This document shows positions 40,644 to 49,568 of a stretch of DNA of 64,000 bases, in pieces; within the stretch, counting starts at the first letter, position 1; every line of letters starts with the position of its first letter. The stretch is from positions 620,001 to 684,000 of the forward strand of contig NZ_JAROCB010000002.1 of the NCBI RefSeq assembly GCF_030433675.1. The letters run 5' to 3'. Source of the DNA: Leifsonia virtsii. GTDB lineage: Bacteria; Actinomycetota; Actinomycetes; Actinomycetales; Microbacteriaceae. The translations under genes and the position numbers were made by a program. The notes under the pieces were generated by a model that had not been told where the DNA came from, made no database searches, and saw only the letters and a list, made by a program, of their open reading frames with translations.

Positions 40644-41150
40644 TCAGTCGTCGCAGTCGTCCTGCTGCGGGCAGTCCTCGTCCGAGATCGCCGTGTTCAT
40701 CGTCCGCGCGATCCCGAGCAGGGCGTCCTGCTGATCCGATGTCAGCGCGTCGAACAGGATGCGGCGGATGGTCGCGGAGTGCTTCGGCAGCGCACGCACG
40801 ACCACGCGGCGTCCCTCGCCCGTGAGGTGGATCCACATGGCGCGCCGGTCCTCCGCGCACTCCTGCCGTTCGACGAGGCCGCGGGACACCATCCGCGTCA
40901 CCTGGTGCGAGACGCGGCTCTTCTCCCAGCCGGTGATATCGACCAGGTCGCGTACCCGAAGTCGTCGGCCGGGCGAGCGCACGAGAGCCATCAGCACCTC
41001 CAGCTCGGAGATGGAGATGCCGTCGTCGTGCTGGAGCTGAGCGTCGAGGGTACGGTCGAATCCGCGGCGCATGAGGTGGAAGGCGCGGAACAGCTCCAGC
41101 TCGTCGTCCGTGAGCTTGCGCGGGTCCGGACGGGTGCGCGCGGTGGCCAT
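40644..41150 (-). CDS. MarR-family transcriptional regulator
   Basis: This 168-residue protein contains the MarR winged helix: LDAQLQHDDGISISELEVLMALVRSPGRRLRVRDLVDITGWEKSRVSHQVTRMVSRGLVERQECAEDRRAMWIHLTGEGRRV, in the usual order. CAGGAT five bases before the ATG at 41150, or AGGA as ribosome site, marks the start. The C-terminus ends in an acidic tail with two cysteines (DEDCPQQDDCDD), which could respond to oxidants. Its target is not clear. The FMN reductase at 41821 has a strong palindrome upstream and is the nearest candidate. Confidence 0.86.
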   Translation of the reverse strand: MATARTRPDPRKLTDDELELFRAFHLMRRGFDRTLDAQLQHDDGISISELEVLMALVRSPGRRLRVRDLVDITGWEKSRVSHQVTRMVSRGLVERQECAEDRRAMWIHLTGEGRRVVVRALPKHSATIRRILFDALTSDQQDALLGIARTMNTAISDEDCPQQDDCDD

Positions 41151-41188
41151 ACGCCATCCTGACACGTCGGGCAGGCGATGCAGTGGCC

Positions 41189-41734
41189 TCAGTGCGCGAG
41201 CGACTCCAGGAAGACGACCAGCACACCGAGCGCGACGAGCACCAGCAGCACCGCGAACTGCCTCCAGCCGGAGAGACCGGTGCGCGACACCGCGATGCGT
41301 GCGATGACGGCGAGCGAGGCGATGAGGGCGACGATCGCGATGACGAGTCCTGTGCGGTCCTCGATCACGTCGAACACGGCCAGCCCGATGCTGATCAGCG
41401 GCACGACCAGCACGCCGAGAGCGCGCGACGACACCGCCACCATGTGCCGGAACTCCCGCACCGACGGCAGGGTGCTGTGCGCGATCATGTGCGAAACGAG
41501 GTCGGAGGCGAGGCCCGCGAGCAGGACGCCGATGACCGAGACGACCAGCGTCCACAGGATGCCGGGGGAGTCGAGCGCGTCGCCGTGCGCGTTCGTCGCC
41601 ATCAGGATGGCGAGCGTCGTGAACGTGACGTAGATCCGCTCGCGCAGGCGGTCGCCGGCCTGGCGGCGTTCCTCCTCCGTCGCGTCGGGCGGGAGATGCG
41701 TGTCGTCGTTGCGGTGGATGCGCTCGTCGGACAT
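41189..41734 (-). CDS. Integral membrane protein, function unknown
   Basis: This 181-residue protein starts with a soluble, charged region (MSDERIHRNDDTHLPPDATEEERRQAGDRLRERI) and has about four or five hydrophobic helices (YVTFTTLAILMA, WTLVVSVIGVLLAGLASDLVSHMIAH, SRALGVLVVPLISIGLAVFDVIE, LVIAIVALIASLAVIARIAV, QFAVLLVLVALGVLVVFLES). No family I can name with confidence. It sits between the MarR gene and the FMN reductase, on the same strand as MarR and 38 bases before it. Likely a small channel- or transporter-like protein or a membrane partner, but that is inference. Confidence 0.65.
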   Translation of the reverse strand: MSDERIHRNDDTHLPPDATEEERRQAGDRLRERIYVTFTTLAILMATNAHGDALDSPGILWTLVVSVIGVLLAGLASDLVSHMIAHSTLPSVREFRHMVAVSSRALGVLVVPLISIGLAVFDVIEDRTGLVIAIVALIASLAVIARIAVSRTGLSGWRQFAVLLVLVALGVLVVFLESLAH

Positions 41735-41788
41735 GCCGCGAGCCTAGCGGGAGGCCCGGGAATGATCGGCGCAGTGACCGCGTTCGCG

Positions 41789-41808
41789 TTGGATGACACG
41801 TCATCAAA
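41789..41808 (+). promoter_or_regulatory. Operator-like inverted repeat just upstream of the FMN reductase gene
   Basis: GATGAC (41792-41797) and GTCATC (41800-41805) flank AC, and two more bases pair on each side after one mismatch (TTGGATGACACGTCATCAAA). It overlaps the ribosome-binding site AAGGAAGG and lies about 12 bases before the ATG at 41821. A repressor bound here would block transcription or translation start. The repressor is not identified; MarR at 40644 is a neighbour. Confidence 0.5.
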
Positions 41809-41820
41809 AGGAAGGCTGAC

Positions 41821-42420
41821 ATGACGAAGATCGCGATCATCATCGGGAGCACCCGCCCCGGACGCAACGGCGAGGCCGTCGCCCGCTGGGTGTACGAGAA
41901 CGCCGCAAAGCGCACCGGCGTCGAGTACGAGCTCGTCGACCTGAAGGACTGGGACCTCCCGCACCTCGACGAGGCGATGCCCGCCGCCATGGGGCAGTAC
42001 GCGGGAGAGCACACCAAGGCCTGGGCGGCGAAGATCGCCGAGTTCGACGGCTACCTGTTCGTCACCCCCGAGTACAACCACAGCACCTCCGGCGCGCTCA
42101 AGAACGCGATCGACTACGTCGGCGCTGAGTGGTACAACAAGGCGGCCGGTTTCGTCAGCTACGGCGTCTTCGGCGGCGCCCGCGCGGTCGAGCACCTCCG
42201 TCTCGTGCTGTCGCAGCTGCAGGTCGCGACCGTGAGCGCCTTCGTGGGCCTGAGCCTCGCGCACGACTTCGAGAACTGGCAGCTGAAGCCGACCGAGCAG
42301 CAGACGGCCGCGCTGACGCCGCTGTTCGACCAGCTCGAGTCGTGGTCCGGCGCCCTCGCCACCGTCCGTACGGCCTCCGCCTCGGACGAGGACCAGGACG
42401 AGGACGACGCCGCGGCCTGA
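41821..42420 (+). CDS. NAD(P)H-dependent FMN reductase/oxidoreductase
   Basis: This 199-residue protein is a flavodoxin-like reductase: MTKIAIIIGSTRPGRNGEAVARWVYENA at the start holds the FMN phosphate loop GSTRPGR, then FVTPEYNHSTSGALKNAIDYV and a second conserved segment GFVSYGVFGGARAVEHLR. These are the marks of the NADPH-dependent FMN reductase/azoreductase-like family. It reduces quinones, azo compounds or FMN in the cytoplasm. GGAAGG lies before the ATG, and a clear palindrome sits at 41789-41808. A low-complexity acidic tail (ASDEDQDEDDAAA) is added at its C-terminus. Confidence 0.87.
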   Translation: MTKIAIIIGSTRPGRNGEAVARWVYENAAKRTGVEYELVDLKDWDLPHLDEAMPAAMGQYAGEHTKAWAAKIAEFDGYLFVTPEYNHSTSGALKNAIDYVGAEWYNKAAGFVSYGVFGGARAVEHLRLVLSQLQVATVSAFVGLSLAHDFENWQLKPTEQQTAALTPLFDQLESWSGALATVRTASASDEDQDEDDAAA

Positions 42421-42475
42421 CCCGCTTCGCGCACATCGCTTCCGGCGCCGCCGTCACCGCGGTCCCGGGTGAGAC

Positions 42476-42518
42476 CTGCCCGGTCTGCCGGCTTCGCTAC
42501 GTCTGGCAGACCGGGCAG
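42476..42518. terminator. Perfect 14-bp hairpin at the convergent FMN reductase/Nei2 junction
   Basis: CTGCCCGGTCTGCC (42476-42489) pairs perfectly with GGCAGACCGGGCAG (42505-42518), with a 15-base loop. The right arm is coding sequence for the last residues of the Nei2 gene (its stop is at 42497-42499). The left arm looks like an inverted copy of it placed after the FMN reductase gene. It could terminate both genes. Confidence 0.6.
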
Positions 42519-43273
42519 TAGTACGTCACCCGTTCCTCCAGCTCGGTGCGCCCGAGCGACGACGAACGGATGGGCGTGCCGCATCGCCGACATGGCTGGC
42601 CGCGCCGGCCGTAGACCCAGGTGTTCCGTCCGCGCCGGGTGTCCCCGGTGGTGACGCGTACTGTGCGGTCGCGGTTCGCCGTGATGAGACGGTGGCCGAG
42701 AGCGACCGCCGCCGGCAGGTCGGCCTCGCGCACCGGCCGGGTGGGCAGCATCCCGCGCAGGAAGCAGAGCTCGTTGGCGTAGACGTTGCCGAGCCCGGCG
42801 AGGTTCCGCTGGTCGAGTAGGGCGACCGCGACCGGAGTGTCGGGATGCTCCGCGAGCCGCCGCAGAGCCTCGTCGGCGTCCCAATCCGGCCCGAGCAGGT
42901 CCGGTCCGAGGTGACCGACCACGTCGTCCTCGCGCTCGCGCGGCAGCACCTCCAGGATCCCGAGCTGGAACCCGACCGCCTGCGCGCTCTCGGTGGTGAG
43001 CACCGCGCGCGCCTGGTAGCCGGGATGCCGCCAGCGGCCGCCCGGCGGGTACACCTCCCACGAGCCCTCCATCTTCAGGTGGCTGTGGATGGTCTGGTCG
43101 CCGACGTGCATCAGCAGATGCTTTCCGCGGCTCACCACCTCGTCCATCCGCTGCCCGGAGAGGTCGACCGTCGCGTACTGGGGAACGCGGAAGTCGGTCG
43201 CGGTGAGCACCTGCCCGGCGAGGGTGCGATGGAGCCGCTGCGCCGCCTGGTAGACGGTGTCGCCCTCAGGCAC
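42497..43273 (-). CDS. nei2: Fpg/Nei-family DNA glycosylase (Nei2-like endonuclease VIII)
   Basis: This 258-residue protein starts MPEGDTV, i.e. the catalytic Pro2 and Glu3 of the Nei/Fpg family, and ends with a zinc finger of four cysteines (QPCRRCGTPIRSS and TYYCPVCQT). The helix-two-turn-helix motif NLAGLGNVYANELCFLRG is at about residue 155. It removes oxidised pyrimidines and cleaves the abasic site. Actinobacterial Nei2 is frequently next to lhr, as here: the Lhr helicase gene is upstream on the same strand (66 bases gap), so an operon is likely. Confidence 0.9.
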   Translation of the reverse strand: MPEGDTVYQAAQRLHRTLAGQVLTATDFRVPQYATVDLSGQRMDEVVSRGKHLLMHVGDQTIHSHLKMEGSWEVYPPGGRWRHPGYQARAVLTTESAQAVGFQLGILEVLPREREDDVVGHLGPDLLGPDWDADEALRRLAEHPDTPVAVALLDQRNLAGLGNVYANELCFLRGMLPTRPVREADLPAAVALGHRLITANRDRTVRVTTGDTRRGRNTWVYGRRGQPCRRCGTPIRSSSLGRTELEERVTYYCPVCQT

Positions 43274-43339
43274 GGGCGCGTCCCGGGACCAGGGCCGGTG
43301 TCGGCTGGGCGGGTGTCGACCGGGCCGTTCTCGTGTCGG

Positions 43340-46300
43340 TCATCCGCGCAGCCTCAGCCCGCGCGGCGTGGCGAGGAAGCCCGCCTCGGACAGTGCGTCG
43401 CCGAGCGGTGAGCCGAGCACGAAACCGCCGTTGACGGTCTCGACCGCGAGCTTGTCGACCCGGCGGCCGGTGACGAGCGCGGCGAGGGCCCGGGCCGCCG
43501 CAGCGAGCATGTGGGGAGCGTCGGCGTCGGCCGGTTCAGCGGGTTCGGCAGCGCCTCCGGAAGCGGTCGCGGCACCGGGGACGAAACAGAGCAGGCTCTT
43601 GCCGCCGCGCTCGACGTAGAGGGCGAGCTCGCCGTCGACCAGCACCACCAGGGCGCCGGCCTTGCGGCCCGGCCGATGGCCCGTGCCGCTCTCGCCGGGC
43701 ACCGCGGGCCACGGCAGGGCGGCGCCGTACGGGTTGGCGGGGTCGGTGGCCGCGAGCGCGACCGCCTCGAACGGACGCTGTTGGGTGTGGTCGCGCGCGT
43801 ACGAGCGCAGCCGGTCCACCGTGGCGCCGCTCGCGAACTGGGCGGCGCCGAGCGTCTCGATGAAGTATCCGCGCCGGGCGCGGCCTGTCTCCTCGAAACC
43901 GCTGAGCACCTTGTAGGCGAGGGCGAAGCCGCCCGGCGTGCCCTCGTTCATCACCGAGCCGCGGGTGACGACGCCGTACCGGTCGAGCAGGGTCTCGGCC
44001 TGCCCGTGGGCGCGCACCGTCGAGTCGAGGTCGCGAACGGGGAGCAGCGACCAGCGGCCGGCGACCGTCGGCGGCCCCATCCGGGTCACCATCGCCGAGC
44101 GGGTGGCCGCCCTGCCGCGGTACATCCTCGCCCGCGTCGGCTGCCGTGGTCGCTTGTGGGCGCCGGAGCCGCCGGCGGTGAGCGTGCGCAGGGGAGCGAG
44201 GGTGTCGTTGGTCACGCGCCCGCCCCAGACCAGGTCCCAGAGCGCGGTGACCAGCTCGGCGTCGTCGATCGCCGAGCCGCGCTCGGCGCCGAGCGTGTCG
44301 GAGAGCTGCCGGAAGAAGTACCCGCCGCCCCGGCCCAGGGCCTCCAGGATGCCGCGCTGCAGCTCGTCGGGCTCGTGATCCGAGGGCGGGGCGAGCGTGA
44401 GAGGGGCGCTGTCGGCCAGGTGCAGACTGATCCAGCCGTCGTCGCCGGGCAGGCTGCCGTCGCCCGCCCAGATGACCTCGCCGGTCGCGGTCAGCTCGTC
44501 GAGCATGGCCGGGCTGTAGTCGGAGACGCGGCTGGGCAGCACGAGGGACTCCCAGGCGGACGCGGGGATGCGCGCGCCGGCCAGCTGCTCGATCACCGAG
44601 GCCACGGCATCCACCCCGCGCAGCGTGGAGCCGACGTGCTGCCACTCGGGAAGGAAGCGCCCGTACGTGGTCGTGTCGACCGGCTCGACCTCGTGGCGGA
44701 GCGCCGCGAGGGACATCCGCCGCAGCCGGCGGAGCACTTCGGCGTCGCTCCACTCGCTGCCGTGCGCGTGCGGACGGAACTCGCCCTCCACCACGCGTCC
44801 GTCGCGTGCCAGCCGGCGCAGGGCGTCGTGAACGATCGCGGGCCCCAGCCCGAACCGGGAGGCGACCTCGGCCGTCTCGAACGGACCGTGCGTGCGGGCG
44901 AAGCGGCTCACCAGGTCGCCCAGCGGGTCTTCCACAGGCTCGATGAACGCGACGGGCACGCCGATCGGCAGCGGGACGCCGAGCGCGTCGCGCAGGCGGC
45001 TGGCATCCTCGATCGCGGCGAACCGCTCCACCCCCGCGATCGTCACCACGAGAGCACGGCGGGTGTCGACCAGGGTCGCCAGGTGCGCGGAGGCCGTCTC
45101 GCGGTCGGCGTGCGGCGTCGCGGCGACGTCGTCGGCGTCGGGGCCCGACGACGTCTCATCGGGATCGGTCGCCGCGCTGGCGACCGCAGCGGCGTCGGCT
45201 TCGAGTCGTTCGGCCACCTCGTCCACCGACAGCGGGCCGAGCAGGCGCAGCAGATCGGCCACGCCCTCCACACCGCGCACGCGCCGCTCCGGGGCGAGCC
45301 GCTGCAGCTGCAGCTCGACGCGCTCGATGACCGCGGGGTCGAGCAGTTCACGCAGCTCGGCACGGCCGAGCAGCTCGGCCAGCAGACCGGCGTCGAGCGA
45401 GAGCGCGGCGGCGCGGCGTTCGGCGAGCGGGCTGTCGCCCTCGTACATGAACGCAGCGACATATCCGAACAGCAGTGAGCGGGCGAAGGGCGATGCGGTC
45501 TCGGTCGCGGCCTCGACCAGCCGGATGCTGCGCTGCTCGATCTGCTTGGCGACGTCGGTGAGGGCGCCGAGGTCGTAGACGTCTTGCAGAACTTCGCGGA
45601 TGGTCTCCAGGATGATCGGGAAGCTCGGGTACTTGCGCGCCACATCCAGCAGCTGCGCCGCCTTCTGCCGCTGCTGCCAGAGCGGGGAGCGCTTGCCCGG
45701 GTTGTACTTCGGGAGCAGCAGCGCCCGAGCCGCCGACTCGCGGAACCGCGAGGCGAACAGGGCCGACCCGCCGACCTCGGCGGTCACCAGCTCGTCGAGC
45801 TCGGCCGGCTCGAACACGAACAGCTCGCCGCCGGGCGGCTGCGCCTCGGTGTCGGGGATGCGCACGACGATCCCGTCGTCGGCCGCCATCGCCCCCGCGT
45901 CGATGCCGTAGCGCTCGCGCACGCGCGCCTGCACCGCCAGCGCCCACGGCGAGTGCACCTGCATGCCGAACGGGGAATGCAGCACGACGCGCCAGTCGCC
46001 CAGCTCGTCGCGGAAGCGCTCGACGACGAGCGTCTTGTCGGTCGGGACGTGTCCGGTCGCCTCCTTCTGCTCGCGCAGGAAGGCGAGCAGGTTGCTCGTC
46101 GCCCAGGCGTCGAGCCCGGCCTCGACGCAGCGGAGCTCGGCGTCGGCGGGGGAGGCGCTGCTGAGCTCGCGGGTGAACGCTCCCACCGCGCGACCGAGTT
46201 CGGCCGGTCGCCCGATGCCGTCGCCCTTCCAGAACGGCAGACGCCCGGGCTCGCCGAACGCGGGCGTGACCAGCACGCGGTCGTGGGTGATCTCCTGGAT

Positions 46301-48085
46301 GCGCCAGCTGGTCGAGCCCAGCGCGAAGACGTCGCCCACCCGCGACTCGTAGACCATCTCCTCGTCGAGCTCGCCGACCCGGCTGGCCTTCTCGCCCACC
46401 ATGTAGACGCCGAACAGGCCGCGATCCGGGATGGTGCCGCCGCTCGTGACGGCGAGTCGCTGGGCGCCGGGGCGACCGGTGATCACCCCGGTGTCGCGGT
46501 CCCAGACGATGCGCGGGCGCAGCTCGGCGAACTCGTCCGACGGGTACCGGCCGGCGAGCAGGTCGAGGGTGGCGTCGTAGGCGCTGCGCGGGAGGGTGGA
46601 GAACGGTGCGCTGCGGCGGACGATGTCGAACCAGTCGTCGGCGTCGATCGGCTCGAGCGCCGTGGCGGCGACCGTCTGCTGCGCCAGGATGTCGAGCGGG
46701 TTCGCGGGCACCCGCAGCGACTCGATCAGTCCGGCGGTCATCCGCTCGGTCGCGACCGCCGAGTGGATGAGGTCGGCCCGGTGCTTCGGGAACACCACGC
46801 CGCGGGAGATCTCGCCCACCTGGTGGCCCGCGCGGCCGACGCGCTGCAGACCGCTCGCGACGGAGGGCGGTGCCTCGACCTGCACGACCAGGTCGACCGC
46901 GCCCATGTCGATGCCGAGCTCGAGGCTCGACGTGGCGACGACGCAGCGGAGCCTTCCCGTCTTGAGGTCGTCTTCGATCAGCGCCCGCTGCTCCTTGCTC
47001 ACCGAGCCGTGGTGGGCCCGCGCCAGCACCAGCGTCTCGGCGTCGGCGACCGCCTGCGACCCGCGCGTCTGCCCGGAGCCGCCCATGAGTTCCGCCGGCG
47101 CCCGCCGAGGGGTGTCGCCGTCGGGGGCGCCCGTGTCGACGGCGCCGCCCAGCACGCGCTCCTCGTAGATCTCGTTGAACCGGGCGGTGAGCCGCTCCGC
47201 CAGCCGCCGGGAGTTGGCGAACACGATGGTGGACCGGTTCTCCAGCACCCGGTCGACGATCGCCTCCTCGACGTGCGGCCAGATGGAGCCGGCCTGCGGC
47301 GGGGAGCCGTCGCCCGGGTTCTCGCTGGCGTACGTCGACGTGCCGAGCTCGCTCATGTCCTCGACCGGGACCACGACCCGCAGGTCGAAGCGCTTGCCGG
47401 AGGGCGGCGCCACGACCTCCACCGGTGCGTCGCCCGCCAGGAAGCGCGCCACCTCCTCCGGAGGACGGACCGTCGCCGACAGCCCGATGCGCTGCGCCGG
47501 GCGTTCGAGCAGCGCGTCGAGACGCTCGAGCGACAGCGCCAGGTGGGCGCCGCGCTTCGTGGACGCGACGGCGTGCACCTCGTCGACGATCACGGTCTCC
47601 ACCCCGGCGAGCGTCTCGCGCGCCTGGGAGGTGAGCATCAGGAACAGCGACTCCGGCGTGGTGATCAGGATGTCCGGCGGGTTGCTGAGCAGCGCCCGCC
47701 GGTCGGAGGCCGGGGTGTCGCCGGAGCGGACGCCGACGCTCACGTGCGGAGGCTCAGCCCCGAGGCGCTTGGCCGTCTGGGTGACGCCGACCAGAGGGGC
47801 GCGGAGGTTGCGCTCGACGTCGACGCCGAGCGCCTTGAGTGGAGAGATGTACAGCACGCGCGTGCCCGCCTTGGCCTCGGCCGGGCGGGGATCGGTGGCG
47901 AGCCGGTCGATCGCCCACAGGAACGACGCGAGCGTCTTGCCCGAACCGGTGGGCGCGATCACCAGTGCGTGCTTGCCATGCGAGATCGCCTCCCACGCCC
48001 CCTGCTGCGCTGCCGTGGGCGCGGCGAAGGCCCCGCGGAACCACTCGCGGGTCGCGGGGGAGAATCGATCGAGCACGTCGCTCAT
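43340..48085 (-). CDS. lhr: ATP-dependent helicase Lhr
   Basis: This 1581-residue protein has the Lhr-Core helicase: Walker A APTGSGKTLASFLWAIDRL at about residue 45-60, DEVH motif VIVDEVHAVAS at about 168, GLSATVRPP, VFANSRRLAERL, SSLELGIDMGAVDLVVQ and QRVGRAGHQVG, then the winged-helix and beta-barrel regions and the long actinobacterial C-terminal extension (Lhr-CTD). Lhr is a 3'-5' DNA:RNA translocase and helicase induced by DNA damage; the C-terminal domain carries a uracil glycosylase-like activity in the long forms. CAGGAT six bases before the ATG at 48085 supports a leaderless mRNA. The Nei2 gene follows. Confidence 0.92.
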   Translation of the reverse strand: MSDVLDRFSPATREWFRGAFAAPTAAQQGAWEAISHGKHALVIAPTGSGKTLASFLWAIDRLATDPRPAEAKAGTRVLYISPLKALGVDVERNLRAPLVGVTQTAKRLGAEPPHVSVGVRSGDTPASDRRALLSNPPDILITTPESLFLMLTSQARETLAGVETVIVDEVHAVASTKRGAHLALSLERLDALLERPAQRIGLSATVRPPEEVARFLAGDAPVEVVAPPSGKRFDLRVVVPVEDMSELGTSTYASENPGDGSPPQAGSIWPHVEEAIVDRVLENRSTIVFANSRRLAERLTARFNEIYEERVLGGAVDTGAPDGDTPRRAPAELMGGSGQTRGSQAVADAETLVLARAHHGSVSKEQRALIEDDLKTGRLRCVVATSSLELGIDMGAVDLVVQVEAPPSVASGLQRVGRAGHQVGEISRGVVFPKHRADLIHSAVATERMTAGLIESLRVPANPLDILAQQTVAATALEPIDADDWFDIVRRSAPFSTLPRSAYDATLDLLAGRYPSDEFAELRPRIVWDRDTGVITGRPGAQRLAVTSGGTIPDRGLFGVYMVGEKASRVGELDEEMVYESRVGDVFALGSTSWRIQEITHDRVLVTPAFGEPGRLPFWKGDGIGRPAELGRAVGAFTRELSSASPADAELRCVEAGLDAWATSNLLAFLREQKEATGHVPTDKTLVVERFRDELGDWRVVLHSPFGMQVHSPWALAVQARVRERYGIDAGAMAADDGIVVRIPDTEAQPPGGELFVFEPAELDELVTAEVGGSALFASRFRESAARALLLPKYNPGKRSPLWQQRQKAAQLLDVARKYPSFPIILETIREVLQDVYDLGALTDVAKQIEQRSIRLVEAATETASPFARSLLFGYVAAFMYEGDSPLAERRAAALSLDAGLLAELLGRAELRELLDPAVIERVELQLQRLAPERRVRGVEGVADLLRLLGPLSVDEVAERLEADAAAVASAATDPDETSSGPDADDVAATPHADRETASAHLATLVDTRRALVVTIAGVERFAAIEDASRLRDALGVPLPIGVPVAFIEPVEDPLGDLVSRFARTHGPFETAEVASRFGLGPAIVHDALRRLARDGRVVEGEFRPHAHGSEWSDAEVLRRLRRMSLAALRHEVEPVDTTTYGRFLPEWQHVGSTLRGVDAVASVIEQLAGARIPASAWESLVLPSRVSDYSPAMLDELTATGEVIWAGDGSLPGDDGWISLHLADSAPLTLAPPSDHEPDELQRGILEALGRGGGYFFRQLSDTLGAERGSAIDDAELVTALWDLVWGGRVTNDTLAPLRTLTAGGSGAHKRPRQPTRARMYRGRAATRSAMVTRMGPPTVAGRWSLLPVRDLDSTVRAHGQAETLLDRYGVVTRGSVMNEGTPGGFALAYKVLSGFEETGRARRGYFIETLGAAQFASGATVDRLRSYARDHTQQRPFEAVALAATDPANPYGAALPWPAVPGESGTGHRPGRKAGALVVLVDGELALYVERGGKSLLCFVPGAATASGGAAEPAEPADADAPHMLAAAARALAALVTGRRVDKLAVETVNGGFVLGSPLGDALSEAGFLATPRGLRLRG

Positions 48086-48148
48086 CCCCCCATCCTGCAC
48101 CCGACCACCGACACTGTCAGGGGCGGCCGCAAGACCTGTGGATAACGC

Positions 48149-48799
48149 TCAGCGAGGCAGGTTGCCGCGGATGAACGTGGAGATGTCGCCGAGCTCGAGC
48201 GGCGAGATCGCGTGGCCCATCCCCTCGTAGATGCGCGCGTCGAGGGCGGAGTGCTGCGGCAGCCACTCGGTCGTGCGGGAGAGCGAGGTGGCCGGGATCG
48301 CGTCGTCGAGCGTCCCGCGCCCCCAGAACACCGGGACCTGCGCCTGCGCGAGCTCCGCATCCCGGGGCTGCGAGCCCTGCACGACGAACCCGGAGAGCTG
48401 GACTGCATAGTCGAAGCGCTCCGGTGCGTGCCGGAGCAGCTGTAGCGCCATCGCACCGCCCTGGGAGAAGCCGAGCAGGCCGGTGGGCACCCGCGGCTGC
48501 TCGTCGAGCCACTCGAGCACGGCGCGGGCGGCGGCGTCGGCATTGCCCGCGAGCGGGTCGCCCGGAAGGTTCGTGAAGCGCGAGAACCACGCGAACCCCG
48601 CGCCCTCGGGGATGGGCGCGCGCAGTGACGCGATCACCGGCTCCAGCGGGAGGTAGGCGGCGATTCCGAAGAGGTCGGCCTCGTCTGAGGCGTACCCGTG
48701 CAGGAGGACGAGCAGGGGGCGACCGGCGCGGTCGCGCTCCGACGCGGACCACAGCACGGCGTCGCGGTCGATTCGCAGGTCGGGAGCGGGGAAGGGCAC
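48149..48799 (-). CDS. Phospholipase/carboxylesterase family protein
   Basis: This 216-residue protein belongs to the alpha/beta hydrolase group of phospholipase/carboxylesterases: LLVLLHGYASDEADLFGIAAYL near the oxyanion loop, the nucleophile in GLLGFSQGGAMALQLL, and Asp and His (WGRGTLDDAIPATSL and GMGHAIS) at the end. It is most likely a cytoplasmic esterase. The GTG at 48799 is chosen because CAGAAT is about five bases upstream and the extension beyond it has no homology. It lies downstream of, and parallel with, the lipid- or DNA-unrelated Lhr gene, with 63 bases gap. Confidence 0.82.
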   Translation of the reverse strand: MPFPAPDLRIDRDAVLWSASERDRAGRPLLVLLHGYASDEADLFGIAAYLPLEPVIASLRAPIPEGAGFAWFSRFTNLPGDPLAGNADAAARAVLEWLDEQPRVPTGLLGFSQGGAMALQLLRHAPERFDYAVQLSGFVVQGSQPRDAELAQAQVPVFWGRGTLDDAIPATSLSRTTEWLPQHSALDARIYEGMGHAISPLELGDISTFIRGNLPR

Positions 48800-48914
48800 C
48801 CTCCATTCTGATCCCACCCGGCATTCCGTCCACAGCCCCCGTCGGAGTGCCGCCCATCCACAGATCGTCTTGTCCCTCGTAGGTGGATGCATGCCCCTTC
48901 CGTAGGATTCATGC

Positions 48915-49496
48915 ATGAGCGTACGCACTCCCGATCCGGACCCAACGCCCGATCCGCTGCCCGGCGACGGGCCGCAGCCGGGCCCCGCCTGGCTGTCCGA
49001 CATCGAGCTGGAGCAGATCCGGCGGCGGCTTCCGCTGCTCTATGTCGAGGCGGTGCCGGTGCGGGTCGACGGGCTCGGGCAGGTGACCGAGGTCGGCATC
49101 CTCTTGCGGGCCAACGCCGTGGGCCAGATCACGCGCACGCTCGTCTCCGGCCGCGTGATGTACGGCGAGACACTGCGCGAGGCGCTCTTCCGCCACCTGG
49201 AGAAAGACCTCGGGCCGATGGCCTTCCCGCAGCTGCCGGCGAGCCCCGTGCCCTTCCAGGTAGCCGAGTACTTCCCGATGCCGGGGGTGTCGCCGTACAC
49301 CGACGAGCGTCAGCATGCTGTCTCGCTCGCCTACGTGGTCCCGGTGACGGGCACGTGCGACCCGCGCCAGGATGCGCTGGAGCTGACCTGGATGACGCCG
49401 GAGGAGGCCACGTCACTCACGGTGAGCGAGGAGCTGGAAGGGGGCAGGGGCGCGCTCGTCAAGGCGGCGATGGCGTCGCTCGGTCGCATCGCCTGA
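48915..49496 (+). CDS. NUDIX-like protein (DUF4916 family) with degenerate NUDIX box
   Basis: This 193-residue protein has a low-complexity N-terminus (DPDPTPDPLPGDGPQPGP) and a NUDIX fold: EVGILLRANAVGQITRTLVSGRVMYGETLREALFRHLEKDLGPM. The NUDIX box G-x5-E-x7-REUxEExGU is only partly kept (RHLEKDLG in place of REUxEE-x-G), so catalysis is doubtful or altered. This matches the DUF4916 group of actinobacterial NUDIX-like proteins. TAGGAT lies exactly six bases before the ATG at 48915, so the mRNA should be leaderless. No pathway context is visible. Confidence 0.8.
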   Translation: MSVRTPDPDPTPDPLPGDGPQPGPAWLSDIELEQIRRRLPLLYVEAVPVRVDGLGQVTEVGILLRANAVGQITRTLVSGRVMYGETLREALFRHLEKDLGPMAFPQLPASPVPFQVAEYFPMPGVSPYTDERQHAVSLAYVVPVTGTCDPRQDALELTWMTPEEATSLTVSEELEGGRGALVKAAMASLGRIA

Positions 49497-49538
49497 GCCT
49501 TCGCGACCGCTTCGGATCGCCTCTTGACGAGCTTGGCT

Positions 49539-49568
49539 AGTGGTATTAGCTTTATGGCTATGACCACT
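49539..49568. promoter_or_regulatory. 30-bp imperfect palindrome spanning the start codon of the hydrolase-TetR operon
   Basis: AGTGGTATTAGC (49539-49550) and GCTATGACCACT (49557-49568) match as inverted repeats at 10 of 12 positions, with a six-base spacer TTTATG. The site covers both candidate ATG codons (49554 and 49560). TTGACG at 49524-49529 and TAGCTT at 49547-49552 (17-base spacer) may be the promoter. The TetR encoded at the end of the operon is the likely binder. Confidence 0.6.

Noticed and set aside
45584-48145. A large open frame on + inside the Lhr gene
   Set aside because: It is the complementary shadow of Lhr, full of Arg and Gly with no domain.
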